Shown here piece by piece: positions 32,868 through 40,571 of a DNA stretch of 64,000 nt. Numbering within the stretch: position 1 is the stretch's first letter; every line of letters starts with the position of its first letter. The position numbers and the translations under genes are program-made. The stretch is from an uncultured Bacteroidales bacterium (GTDB lineage Bacteria > Bacteroidota > Bacteroidia > Bacteroidales > Paludibacteraceae): the NCBI GenBank assembly GCA_900319645.1, contig ONPG01000009.1, positions 1 through 64,000 of the forward strand, read 5' to 3'. The notes beneath the pieces were generated by a model, which was not told the DNA's origin, ran no database searches, and worked only from the letters and a program-made list of their open reading frames with translations.

Positions 32868-32869
<2 letters not shown>
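31085..32869 (+). CDS. ntpI: V-type ATPase subunit I/a (membrane stator)
   Basis: This 594-residue subunit carries ions between the two half-channels and the ring. The cytoplasmic N-terminal half (to ~290) is coiled coil and alpha/beta lobes. The C-terminal half has seven or so membrane helices starting at PILGPFFLLFFAICMGDCGY. The motif LSYIRLYALGLAGGMLGGAF carries the essential Arg, and HALNLAMSALGAFVHPLRL is the family end signature. Residues ~139-160 (NSSKDLDNSISRNIDISD region) are encoded by a tandem word, TCGATAACTCGA / TCGATATCTCGA, that also fills the spacer after this gene, and look like an insertion in a tolerant loop. Confidence 0.92.
31501..31561 (+). repeat. Tandem TCGATAACTCGA/TCGATATCTCGA words inside subunit I coding sequence
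   Basis: About five near-copies in 61 bp, kept in frame. The same words occur at 32868-32908 in the non-coding spacer. Confidence 0.9.
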
Positions 32870-33358
<489 letters not shown>

Positions 33359-33424
33359 TAAAGTACCAATACTTGATACGAAACATGTGCTCGTATCGGC
33401 TTTCCCGCTAATCGGGATTGCAAA

Positions 33425-33470
33425 AAAATGAGGGTGTGTCAATTATTTTGGCGCACCCTCATTTTCTTTT
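33425..33470 (+). terminator. Rho-independent terminator of the V-ATPase operon
   Basis: AAAATGAGGGTGTG pairs with CGCACCCTCATTTT around a 13-nt loop, followed by CTTTTTG. Two smaller hairpins precede it (GATACGA/TCGTATC and TCCCG/CGGGA, 33376-33418). Confidence 0.88.
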
Positions 33471-33473
33471 TGT

Positions 33474-33493
33474 ATCCGCCATGCTTGGCGGAT
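33474..33493. repeat. 20-bp palindrome, copy 2 (ATCCGCCAtgctTGGCGGAT)
   Basis: Same element as 8567-8586 and 42574-42593, here directly after a terminator. Confidence 0.8.
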
Positions 33494-33591
33494 TGGAAAT
33501 GCCGTGTATATTTTCCTTCGGTTCTACGATAACTCAATTTGCCTTTTTTTCAGTAAAAAAGTCGAAAATTATCATAAAAATCGCCATCCTT

Positions 33592-33623
33592 CTTGCGTAT
33601 ATCGTAAAAAAGTAGTATCTTTG
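33592..33623 (+). promoter_or_regulatory. Promoter of the structured RNA locus
   Basis: CTTGCGTAT at 33592 and TATCTTTG at 33616-33623, 20 nt apart. Predicted start about 33630. No ORF begins downstream within 500 bp. Confidence 0.85.
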
Positions 33624-33629
33624 CACTCG

Positions 33630-33858
33630 CAAAGGTTCGTATTGACCAAGTTTGGTCAATCAAACCAAGCAAAGACATATTAAAAGTACATCGTTTGCTT
33701 TTTGTTCGACACGGCTCTGAAACCTAGGAAACTTCAAATCGTGTAAATACCAAGAACAAAACGAGCAAACGTCCCTGCGTTGCACGGGCGTTTCTTGTTG
33801 GTATTTACTGGTTTTCCTAGGACCACAGAGCATGAACAAGAATCGTTCGTGCTTTTTT
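33630..33858 (+). ncRNA. Structured non-coding RNA candidate, 6S-like long hairpin
   Basis: The transcript would begin with hairpin ATTGACCA-AGTT-TGGTCAAT (33641-33660). A long interrupted hairpin follows. Its helices, outside in, are TTGTTC/GAACAA (33702/33834), GCTCTG/CAGAGC (33714/33826), CCTAGGAAA/TTTCCTAGG (33723/33813), GTAAATACCAA/TTGGTATTTAC (33743/33798) and AAACGTCCC/GGGCGTTT (33767/33786). An asymmetric internal loop lies at 33732-33742. It ends in a T-run at 33853. A strong promoter, no ORF and a rod with a central bulge are the features of 6S RNA; Bacteroidales have such RNAs of about 200 nt. The identification as 6S is tentative; the structured-RNA call is firmer. Confidence 0.6.
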
Positions 33859-34120
33859 GTGCATGTACGCTTGCTCGAAAAACACTGCAAATGTACTACA
33901 AATTATGCACATATACAAACATAAACGCAATTTGGATCAACAAGGAACAAATTGCGGGGTCCCCAGAGTAAACCGAAGCCGATAGGCTGTTTGCTATGGG
34001 GAGAGCGGAGGCAAGAGTTGCTTCTACGATTTAGCAGAGCGGTATCGTCTTTTGCAATCTCTTTGCCGAACGCGAGAAAAAAGGACCAAAAAGAACCATG
34101 AATATATCGCAAAAAAGTAG
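33859..34120. other. Intergenic stretch between the RNA candidate and the accessory cassette
   Basis: No gene seen. It holds small palindromes (GGGGTCCCC at about 33957; CAATTTG/CAAATTG at 33930-33955) and no recognisable RNA gene. Confidence 0.5.
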
Positions 34121-34128
34121 TAATTTTG
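34121..34128 (+). promoter_or_regulatory. -7 box (TAATTTTG) before the 34201 cassette
   Basis: ATATATCGCAAAAAAGTAG precedes TAATTTTGCACAC, like the other promoters, but TTTG is missing at -33 (CATG instead), so it may be weak or activator-dependent. Confidence 0.6.
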
Positions 34129-34200
34129 CACACAGAATAAAATATACACTAAAAATTCAATAGATTTTTCTATTTATGCATACATAATACAAAAATTACC

Positions 34201-34656
34201 ATGAGTAAAGATTTAGACATAGAGGATTTATTATTGATGAAATCAAGACGCGATAGAGCTCTTTATCATCAAAAACTACTTAGAGAATTTCTCTCTACTA
34301 ACATTCCTGATGTTTATTGCATTTGGACAGAAGAAGATTGGCAAAAGACTATATCTAAACATGCAGAAATATTGTTATACATTGATGCACGTAGTCTGCA
34401 TTCAGCAGAACAAATAGTTCGTTTGTCGGCAGATAATCCGATGCAGAAGTTCGTGATAGACCATATATCAGAATTAGAGGAAGAACAATATCCCATTGCT
34501 CAATTATTTTACCACATAATGGATCAACAAGAATATGAATATAATGGAGTTTCTATTGATTTTAGTAGATATTCAATCCTTATGATCCAGCACGATGTAG
34601 AAAATGAATATGACAATTTCTACGAATATGGACGTAAGAAATCTGTTCGATTGTAA
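34201..34656 (+). CDS. Hypothetical protein, first gene of an accessory cassette
   Basis: This 151-residue acidic, mostly helical protein has no signal peptide or membrane segment. It opens MSKDLDIEDLLLMKSRRDRA and ends in a Tyr/Asp-rich stretch (DVENEYDNFYEYGRKKSV). No family is recognised. The coding sequence is visibly richer in A and T than the V-ATPase genes, suggesting acquisition by transfer. It has its own probable promoter and is followed after 47 bp by the repeat-containing gene. Confidence 0.6.
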   Translation: MSKDLDIEDLLLMKSRRDRALYHQKLLREFLSTNIPDVYCIWTEEDWQKTISKHAEILLYIDARSLHSAEQIVRLSADNPMQKFVIDHISELEEEQYPIAQLFYHIMDQQEYEYNGVSIDFSRYSILMIQHDVENEYDNFYEYGRKKSVRL

Positions 34657-34703
34657 ATAATTAAAATAATCACCTTATATTAACCCTTAAAAACAGTTTT
34701 ATT

Positions 34704-35792
34704 ATGGCTGCAAAATCAGTTATTGCAGGAGAGTACATTCTCCAAATTGCAGAGAACGGGCACGTTGATGTAGTACGCGTCTTTCGTAATGCGATGAAAA
34801 CAATGAAAGACATCGCTGCTAGTAAAAATTTCCCTGTAGAAGAGAAGTGGAATACGCAAGATCTTGGTCGTCATCTCGTAAAAGAGTTTGGCGATGGTAA
34901 AACCGCCAAGTTTGACGATGTGACAATCAACAAGATGCCGGACGGCAAAATTGAAATCTATCAAGAGTGCAAAAATACCATGGAAGCACTTCGTACAATC
35001 TCTGCACAAATCGGATTTACATTAGACGAGAAGTGGAACACGCAAACATCAGGAGCAAAACTTGCTGCTTATTTGATGGAGCATAAAGAAGAAGCTGATA
35101 AATTACTGCAAACACCTAATTCAAAAAAGCGGGAAGCAGCATCTTCTGATGCCAATGAGAAAAAGAGCATAGGCAAAACAAAAAAGTACACTATTGAAAT
35201 AGCAGTTCGAGGAAAGGGGGTTCAACTTCTTGAATTGGATGAAGATGAAAAGGATCAGTTGTTAGAAGAGTCTCTTGATGATGTATATATGGACTGGATA
35301 GAGGAAAAAGACTATGAATTCTATATGGAGAAAATATTCCTTATGCCAGAGTGCGATCGATTCCGTTTAACTATCAAGGATGAGGATGGAAACATCGTAT
35401 TTGAGACTACTGACCCCAAAACACTAAATGATTACACAATGGACAAAGATGACAATCCGCAAGTTGAAGGATGGGAGTTTGTCGGAGTAGCGGATGGTAT
35501 CTATCTTACGCGAATTCAAACACTTAAGGGATGCTACTTTACTGGTGAATTCGAATTGGAAGATACGTTCGATGTAAACAAGTTATATGTCCTTCAATCG
35601 GATGAAATCAATGACGAGTTAATGGGTAATTATGTCTATTCTCTCAATGCTATCTACTATCAGCGTGGAGAAGGATTTGACACCGAACGCGATCAGATAG
35701 AACTCGAAGATGAGAGTTTTGCTGAGGAACAATACTACGATACCTATCTGATGGAAGTATCCGATGGAGACTACTGGCATAACCTCCAATAA
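34704..35792 (+). CDS. Hypothetical protein with a duplicated N-terminal KWNTQ domain
   Basis: This 362-residue protein begins with two ~40-residue copies of one unit: residues 22-62 (VFRNAMKTMKDIAAS, EEKWNTQDLGRHL) and 83-124 (YQECKNTMEALRTIS, DEKWNTQTSGAKL). Each is strand-helix-loop-EKWNTQ-helix and looks like a small DNA- or protein-binding module. A charged linker (~130-165) follows. The rest is acidic and beta-rich (YTIEIAVRGKGVQLLELDED, FRLTIKDEDGNIVFETTD). No known family is recognised. It is probably cytoplasmic and co-transcribed with the genes either side. Confidence 0.6.
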   Translation: MAAKSVIAGEYILQIAENGHVDVVRVFRNAMKTMKDIAASKNFPVEEKWNTQDLGRHLVKEFGDGKTAKFDDVTINKMPDGKIEIYQECKNTMEALRTISAQIGFTLDEKWNTQTSGAKLAAYLMEHKEEADKLLQTPNSKKREAASSDANEKKSIGKTKKYTIEIAVRGKGVQLLELDEDEKDQLLEESLDDVYMDWIEEKDYEFYMEKIFLMPECDRFRLTIKDEDGNIVFETTDPKTLNDYTMDKDDNPQVEGWEFVGVADGIYLTRIQTLKGCYFTGEFELEDTFDVNKLYVLQSDEINDELMGNYVYSLNAIYYQRGEGFDTERDQIELEDESFAEEQYYDTYLMEVSDGDYWHNLQ

Positions 35793-35898
35793 GAGGATTA
35801 AAAAAATAGCAATGATTTGTTAGTCCTAAATAAAAAAAAAGGAACAATAATGTTTTTTATTTAAAACCTTGCCGTGTATAGGTCAACGGATTACAACT

Positions 35899-36072
35899 AT
35901 GGCTGCTTATAAAGTAACAACAAAGAAAACTCCTTCTCAACCTGCTGGCTTGACAAAAGTATTTGTACAATCAAGCACCCCAAGTCTTACGCAATTACGT
36001 GAATGGTTGTTAAAAGAATACGGAGTAAAAAGTGGAGCTGGAACGGTGGATTTCATTATTGAAAGAGCGTAA
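35899..36072 (+). CDS. Small hypothetical protein of 57 residues
   Basis: I prefer the ATG at 35899 (MAAYKVTTKKTPSQPAGLTK); the longer frame from 35869 adds ten unlikely residues. The C-terminal half (LTQLREWLLKEYGVKSGAGT) should be a helix. It is small, basic and soluble, between the duplicated-domain gene and a strong hairpin, so it is probably the last gene of the cassette transcript. No family is recognised. Confidence 0.5.
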   Translation: MAAYKVTTKKTPSQPAGLTKVFVQSSTPSLTQLREWLLKEYGVKSGAGTVDFIIERA

Positions 36073-36116
36073 ATGCCTTAAAATTGAAGATTGTTAAAAC
36101 TTTAAGACAATTCAAG

Positions 36117-36146
36117 GCAGCGGAGTTTGACCGCTCCGCTGCTTTC
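36117..36146 (+). terminator. Terminator hairpin, copy A
   Basis: GCAGCGGAG pairs with CTCCGCTGC around TTTGACCG, followed by TTTC. It is a covarying relative of the hairpin at 36965. Confidence 0.75.
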
Positions 36147-36176
36147 TATGTTCATATTTTAAAATAACTATTCCTT

Positions 36177-36932
36177 ATGAATCTTGAAAAAATATTTCGC
36201 GATTTTTGTGATTTACTTCAAAAACGAACTTGCGTAACATCGGAAGATACTATTCGATACTATTGGTTTGCCGCGATGCTGCAGAATGATGCAGATTACG
36301 ATTTGAATAATTATTCATTAGAATATCCTTACTTTTTGAATGAAGATATCTTTAGCAAAGACCAGAAAGGGAATATAGCAAAGAAGGAATTGGATTTCCT
36401 ATATAATAATGGAGAAGAATGTTATTGTATAGAGATAAAATTTCACCGCAATCCAGATCCGGTTTCCACTTATGCTCATCCAGATGCTGCAGGTAGCCTA
36501 TTTAACGATCTGATTCGGTTATCTGTTTTTCAACCTGGAAAGGCATACGAACGTTCATCTGAAAATGTGATGATTCTTCCTAAAGAAACTCGCAGATTTT
36601 TGTTGTATGTTACAGATGACGAGATGAATCAATATTTTACAGATAATAGTAGATCTCAGCAATGTTTCTTAGATGGATATCGTCAGCCACTTAGAGACTT
36701 TTACAAACTTAAAGAAGGAGATATCTGGACACCTTCATTTAAAGAACCGATACCCGAAACATTTAAAATAAGTGCGCTCTTTTCAATGGCAAATTGTCTC
36801 AAATTGTCAAATATGCCTAAAGTACAGCTTGTTTGCTGTAGTGATAATCTAAATGTGGATAGTAATTCTATTAAAGGGCAGTCAAAAGAAAACAGACATT
36901 GTTATGTTCGTCTGTACGAAGTTGCTGTGTAA
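36177..36932 (+). CDS. PD-(D/E)XK nuclease-like hypothetical protein
   Basis: This 251-residue cytoplasmic protein has a pattern fitting the PD-(D/E)XK fold: a helix with Glu24 (TSEDTIRYYWFAAML), Asp73 in KKELDFLYNN, then the strand CYCIEIKFH with Glu86 and Lys88. A helix follows with SLFNDLIRLSVF, as seen in many restriction-like nucleases. The C-terminal half is not recognised. Such proteins occur as restriction enzymes, repair nucleases and components of defence islands. Catalysis is inferred from motif spacing only. It is flanked by a matched pair of hairpins and has the low GC of its neighbours. Confidence 0.6.
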   Translation: MNLEKIFRDFCDLLQKRTCVTSEDTIRYYWFAAMLQNDADYDLNNYSLEYPYFLNEDIFSKDQKGNIAKKELDFLYNNGEECYCIEIKFHRNPDPVSTYAHPDAAGSLFNDLIRLSVFQPGKAYERSSENVMILPKETRRFLLYVTDDEMNQYFTDNSRSQQCFLDGYRQPLRDFYKLKEGDIWTPSFKEPIPETFKISALFSMANCLKLSNMPKVQLVCCSDNLNVDSNSIKGQSKENRHCYVRLYEVAV

Positions 36933-36964
36933 ATTTGAATCACATAAAGTAAGAAATAAACAGG

Positions 36965-36990
36965 GCAGGGGAGCTTGACCTCTCCCCTGC
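36965..36990 (+). terminator. Terminator-like hairpin, copy B
   Basis: GCAGGGGAG pairs with CTCCCCTGC around CTTGACCT. Compared with copy A, one C-G pair has become G-C. No T-run follows (TCAC). Confidence 0.65.
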
Positions 36991-37043
36991 TCACAAATCC
37001 GCCCAACACGGGCAAATGATCTTTGAAGTATTGTAGAGAAAAG

Positions 37044-37448
37044 TTATTCTTCTCCAAGAATTTGCAGCATTTGTGCCGGAGTTACCACCCGCGGATCAAT
37101 CGGAAAATGCTTTAAGTTGCCGGTGACAAGGAATGAGTCTTCTTTTGAAAGTGTTACTTCATAGAAAACACGGTCACTTTCATCAATGAACAATGTATCA
37201 ACTGACACACGCTCAACTGCGATACCTTTTTTGCGGATATGGTTGAATAATGTATTTCGCTCATTTTCTGTAATGTGGAAGTGCTCGCGCGAAAGAACTT
37301 CTTGGTATTCTGCCATTATTTCACTATTGTATAGAGGTGTAATTTTCCCAGTAACAATGAACTCGACCACTTTTGTCGTGGCAGAATCTGGTTTGCGCGT
37401 GAAAAGAGCAGACACAAGAACATTAGTGTCAATTACAACATAAATCAT
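37044..37448 (-). CDS. PIN-domain toxin (type II toxin-antitoxin)
   Basis: This 134-residue PIN-family ribonuclease has the four acidic positions Asp7 (VVIDTNVLVSALF), Glu43 (YNSEIMAEY), Asp92 (ESDRVFYE) and Asp104 (SKEDSFLVTGN), which hold the metal ions. It fits the 'putative toxin-antitoxin system toxin component, PIN family' group. It lies 2 bp after the RelB-like gene on the same strand. It is likely to cleave RNA when freed from the antitoxin; the target is unknown. Confidence 0.88.
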   Translation of the reverse strand: MIYVVIDTNVLVSALFTRKPDSATTKVVEFIVTGKITPLYNSEIMAEYQEVLSREHFHITENERNTLFNHIRKKGIAVERVSVDTLFIDESDRVFYEVTLSKEDSFLVTGNLKHFPIDPRVVTPAQMLQILGEE

Positions 37449-37450
37449 AA

Positions 37451-37774
37451 TTATGCAGTTTCAAGTTGTTCTTGTTTTTCACGTTCCATGCGTTCGCGAC
37501 GTTCCTGACGAGCTTTCCGGATTTCTTCATCAATTTCTTCCATCGTTAAATCAGGTCTATTACTGCGATCATTAGTATATAACATATCCAATAAAGCCTG
37601 ACTTGTCGGATCCATTTTTGCGCTAATCTCAAAAGGAATAGAGCGCGTACGAACAACGGCATTGATAAACACATTTACTGCCGCATTTACACTCATACCG
37701 AATTGCTCGCAGAGGGCATCAAATTGCCTCTTAATGTTATTGTCCACACGGACGGTCATTGCTGTTTGTGCCAT
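37451..37774 (-). CDS. RelB/DinJ-type antitoxin
   Basis: This 107-residue protein has a ribbon-helix-helix start, MTVRVDNNIKRQFDALCEQF, then GMSVNAAVNVFINAVVRTRS, as in RelB/DinJ antitoxins. A long charged helix (IDEEIRKARQERRERMEREK) should wrap the toxin. Pairing a RelB-type antitoxin with a PIN toxin is a recurring hybrid arrangement. The dimer normally represses its own promoter at 37829-37860. Confidence 0.88.
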   Translation of the reverse strand: MAQTAMTVRVDNNIKRQFDALCEQFGMSVNAAVNVFINAVVRTRSIPFEISAKMDPTSQALLDMLYTNDRSNRPDLTMEEIDEEIRKARQERRERMEREKQEQLETA

Positions 37775-37828
37775 AATTATTCCTCCTATTTGATGATAAT
37801 TGATTTCAATATGATTTCATTTCGGCTG

Positions 37829-37860
37829 CAAAAGTAATACAAATATTTGAAATATGCAAG
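37829..37860 (-). promoter_or_regulatory. Promoter of the toxin-antitoxin pair
   Basis: Minus strand: CTTGCATATTTC (from 37860), 20 nt, TACTTTTG (37836-37829). Confidence 0.8.
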
Positions 37861-38315
37861 TTTTTAGACAGAAAAATGCAAAAAATCTCTCTTTTTTCTC
37901 TACATACGCATATCTGTGCGTTCGTTTTACTCATATTATTTTTTTTTTCACTGGCATAAACGGCATAAGTGGCATAAAATTGATAAATAGTAAAAATTTG
38001 CACAGTCAGTTTTGTCAGTTTTGTCAGTTTCCTTATTTGTTCAATCTGTCTTGTGAACTGATCAATGAACCTCCAAACTGACAATACTGACAATACTGAC
38101 ATATCATTTTTTTGCATTGCATTTTCTCCCTCCAAAGTGCAATAGTGAAATAGTGCAATGCATTTTTTTTCGAACGCACTGTTCAAAAATTCAGCCTTAG
38201 TTGTTCTTGTATATTCTTAATGATTATTAGTCATTTATGAGGGTATTACCTGCTTATTCCTTGCCTGTTCCCCACCTATACCGATTCCATTTTTTCAAAA
38301 AGGACTAAAAAGGAC
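37861..38315. other. Intergenic region with TGTCAGTTT and ACTGACAAT words
   Basis: No gene supported. 37997-38030 has GTCAGTTTTGTCAGTTTTGTC and 38078-38104 has its reverse-complement-like ACTGACAATACTGACAATAC. A second pair, GGCATAAACGGCATAAGTGG, lies at 37955-37976. Confidence 0.65.
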
Positions 38316-38347
38316 TTTGCGTATGTCGGCAAAAAGCAGTACTTTTG
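38316..38347 (+). promoter_or_regulatory. Promoter of the 38413 lipoprotein
   Basis: TTTGCGTAT at 38316, TACTTTTG at 38340-38347, 20 nt apart. Confidence 0.85.
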
Positions 38348-38412
38348 CACCGTCAAACGGAGAATGCCCAAAATCCACAAAAGAGTAGGCACAATAAACA
38401 ATCAAATTTATC

Positions 38413-39039
38413 ATGAAAAAAATCTTGTTATTAATCGCATGTGTATCTATCTTATGCGCATGTGGCGGATCTTCTCCAAAGCCAACGGAGGAATCAAAAT
38501 CATTGCCGGCTTCCAGCCTGATCATAAAAGGCAAGCATGCAAAATTATTCAAACTGGCAGGTGACACGTACAACGTGAACCTTGTAAAAGTCAATGATTC
38601 TTGGCAGGTTCGTGTTAAAATGACTATTGCTACCAACACGCCTTTCGAGAAAATCAAAAATAGCAGTTGTTTTGAGCGCGAATTGAAAGGTCCTTACGGC
38701 AAATTACTGAATAGCAGCGATGTCGAATTGGAATCATTGGAAATGAATGGTAGTGATTGGGAAACACTGCTCCAAGAGGATGAAGAATCGGAATTGGCTA
38801 TCGGCTGCAATACATGGACATACAAGCACATGGAGTACGAAAGAGCCAAAGAGATATTCGACAATACAGTTGCTGTGGAAATCTCCGGATTGGAATTAAA
38901 ACCTCTGAAAAAGGAGAGTCTCAAATCCGCCACCCAATCCATAATGGAAGATCAAGACATCCAAGATTTGAAAGATGCAGCAGAAACAGCCGGAAAACTG
39001 CTTGAAGCAGAAAAAGACCTGTTGAATGCTTTATTTTAA
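38413..39039 (+). CDS. Hypothetical lipoprotein
   Basis: This 208-residue protein has a lipoprotein signal (MKKILLLIACVSILCAC) and cleavage before Cys17 of LCACGGSS. A Ser/Pro-rich linker follows, then a beta-rich domain (YNVNLVKVNDSWQVRVKMTI, AVEISGLELKPLKKE) and a C-terminal charged helix (DLKDAAETAGKLLEAEKD). No family is recognised. Own promoter. The next gene follows after 31 bp. Confidence 0.68.
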   Translation: MKKILLLIACVSILCACGGSSPKPTEESKSLPASSLIIKGKHAKLFKLAGDTYNVNLVKVNDSWQVRVKMTIATNTPFEKIKNSSCFERELKGPYGKLLNSSDVELESLEMNGSDWETLLQEDEESELAIGCNTWTYKHMEYERAKEIFDNTVAVEISGLELKPLKKESLKSATQSIMEDQDIQDLKDAAETAGKLLEAEKDLLNALF

Positions 39040-39070
39040 TTAACTATATTAACTCTAAATTTTCTGTATT

Positions 39071-39592
39071 ATGTTAACAATTTTATGGTGGGCTTTAGTT
39101 GCCCTGTGTTTATGTTTCGGTTTCCTGGGATGTTTCATCAACAAAGTTCCCGGACCGATTGCTGTGGTAATTGCAACACTCCTTGCTATTCTGTGCCTCG
39201 ACATTCCTATTGAGTGGAGCACATTTGGTATCATCACTGCGTTGGCAATTGCCAGCATGATTGTTTCCAAACTGCTTGTCAAACTGGTAAAAAAACTCCA
39301 AGAGTATTCCAAACGTGCCACATGGGGAACGACCATCGGTTCTATTATCGGTCTGCTTTTGGTTTATGGTGCTACTTCCTCTGATTCCAAGGCGCTTCTT
39401 ATTACCATGCTGATTGTCGGCTTTGTTGTATTGCCTTTCGTTTTGGCTTTCTTGCTGGAACTGACGAACAAACAAGGTGCCCTCATGGCTTTGAAGTGTG
39501 CCACATCGGCCACATGCGCCTATTTGTCCGATACGCTCTTGAAACTGGCGGTATTCGTGTATGCTATTTATGTTATTTTTCAAATAGGATAA
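39071..39592 (+). CDS. DUF456-like inner-membrane protein
   Basis: This 173-residue protein has about five membrane helices, including LWWALVALCLCFGFLGCFIN, KVPGPIAVVIATLLAILCLD and TTIGSIIGLLLVYG. The PGP loop between helices 1 and 2, the WGTTIGSIIGLLL segment and the length resemble DUF456 (PF04306), a glycine-zipper membrane family of unknown function. It is followed directly by a strong terminator, so it ends the unit begun at 38316. Confidence 0.75.
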   Translation: MLTILWWALVALCLCFGFLGCFINKVPGPIAVVIATLLAILCLDIPIEWSTFGIITALAIASMIVSKLLVKLVKKLQEYSKRATWGTTIGSIIGLLLVYGATSSDSKALLITMLIVGFVVLPFVLAFLLELTNKQGALMALKCATSATCAYLSDTLLKLAVFVYAIYVIFQIG

Positions 39593-39613
39593 AACTTTTA
39601 TTGGGGCTCTGAA

Positions 39614-39651
39614 ACAGGGCGGGCGGAAACTCCGTCTGCCTTGTTTTTTTT
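39614..39651 (+). terminator. Rho-independent terminator
   Basis: A 14-bp stem ACAGGGCGGGCGGA / TCCGTCTGCCTTGT (with G-U pairs) and AAC loop, followed by seven T. Confidence 0.92.
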
Positions 39652-39658
39652 ATAATTA

Positions 39659-39690
39659 TTTGCATATATCAAAAAAATATCGTATCTTTG
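39659..39690 (+). promoter_or_regulatory. Promoter of the PH/HTH/kinase operon
   Basis: TTTGCATATATC at 39659 and TATCTTTG at 39683-39690, 20 nt apart. The first ATG is only 23 bp after the -7 box. Confidence 0.88.
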
Positions 39691-39712
39691 CACCAAAAAT
39701 ACAAATACCACT

Positions 39713-39988
39713 ATGACATATACATTTGTAGCAAGCCGGATCTCCGGCAATGGGAATGCCATTTTTCCGGACAAACTGATCATCGATGACGACAAAGTGA
39801 CCTATTACAAAGGCAAAATCATCGGCTATGATCAATCGGTTATCATGCGTGAACGCATCGGTTCTGTCAATATTTCCATGCACTTGCTCTTTGGCAACAT
39901 TGTCATTGAAAGCAAAGGCAGCCAAACCATTCATGCAGAAGGATTCACACGCTCCGATGCCAAACGGATTTTGGAATTATTGTCATAA
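39713..39988 (+). CDS. Small PH-like domain protein, first gene of the kinase operon
   Basis: This 91-residue soluble protein reads as a small beta-barrel capped by a final helix: TYTFVASRISGNGNAIFPDK, LIIDDDKVTYYKGKIIGYDQ, VNISMHLLFGNIVIESKGSQ, then FTRSDAKRILELLS. This strand pattern with a C-terminal helix is that of bacterial PH-like domains. No membrane segment. Its stop codon is followed at once by the next ATG (zero spacing), so the two products are probably made in fixed ratio. Confidence 0.65.
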   Translation: MTYTFVASRISGNGNAIFPDKLIIDDDKVTYYKGKIIGYDQSVIMRERIGSVNISMHLLFGNIVIESKGSQTIHAEGFTRSDAKRILELLS

Positions 39989-40570
39989 ATGAATAAATAC
40001 TCTCCGGAAATAGCGACATTGCGGATGGATATTGAGCGCGAGGTGAAGCGCAAGATCCGTACGCCGTACGACTTCGAGTTCCTCGCTGGCGTCATCTGGG
40101 AGCGGCTGCACGAGAACCTCTCGCCCACGACACTCAAGCGCCTCTGGGGCTATATCGATGGAGCCGACACCACGCGCCGCACGACCCTTTGCCTGCTTGC
40201 GCAGTTCCTCGGCTTTGCCGACTGGGAAGCGTACGAAGCCTCTCTGACTACGCGCACGGACATTGAGAGTGCCGCTTTTGAGGGCGAAGGTATCCATATT
40301 GACGACCTGCAAAAAGGCGACAGGGTAGAGGTGACGTGGCTGCCAAACCGCCGGTGTGTCTTCCGTTATGAAGGCGAAGCACATTTCCTTGTCCTCGAAT
40401 CCGAGAACGCCAAAATCCATGTTGGCGACACCTTCGACACCGCCTGTTTCCTCGTTGGCAAACCGATGTACCTGGATAAGTTACAAAGGGATGAAGAACC
40501 AAGTACGAAAGAAGGCGTTTCGTATGTCGCAGGCTCAAAAAACGGTCTGAATTCCGTCAGGAAACTGTAA
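39989..40570 (+). CDS. Two-domain protein: HTH-like N-terminus and beta-rich C-terminus; partner of a membrane kinase
   Basis: This 193-residue protein has an N-terminal half resembling the helix-turn-helix module common in Bacteroidetes hypothetical proteins: LSPTTLKRLWGYI followed by RRTTLCLLAQFLGFADWEAY. The C-terminal half (~90-165) is a strand-rich domain: DDLQKGDRVEVTWLPNRRC, HFLVLESENAKIHVGDTFDT, FLVGKPMYLD. No known function. It lies one base before the kinase start and after the PH-like gene without a gap, so it is probably the kinase's substrate or DNA-binding output; that is inference. Its C-terminal half is duplicated at 42158-42499. Confidence 0.65.
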   Translation: MNKYSPEIATLRMDIEREVKRKIRTPYDFEFLAGVIWERLHENLSPTTLKRLWGYIDGADTTRRTTLCLLAQFLGFADWEAYEASLTTRTDIESAAFEGEGIHIDDLQKGDRVEVTWLPNRRCVFRYEGEAHFLVLESENAKIHVGDTFDTACFLVGKPMYLDKLQRDEEPSTKEGVSYVAGSKNGLNSVRKL

Positions 40571-40571
40571 T

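Noticed and set aside
37806-38186. 126-codon minus-strand frame
   Set aside because: Runs over the toxin-antitoxin promoter and owes its repeats (KLTKLTKLT) to the word tract.
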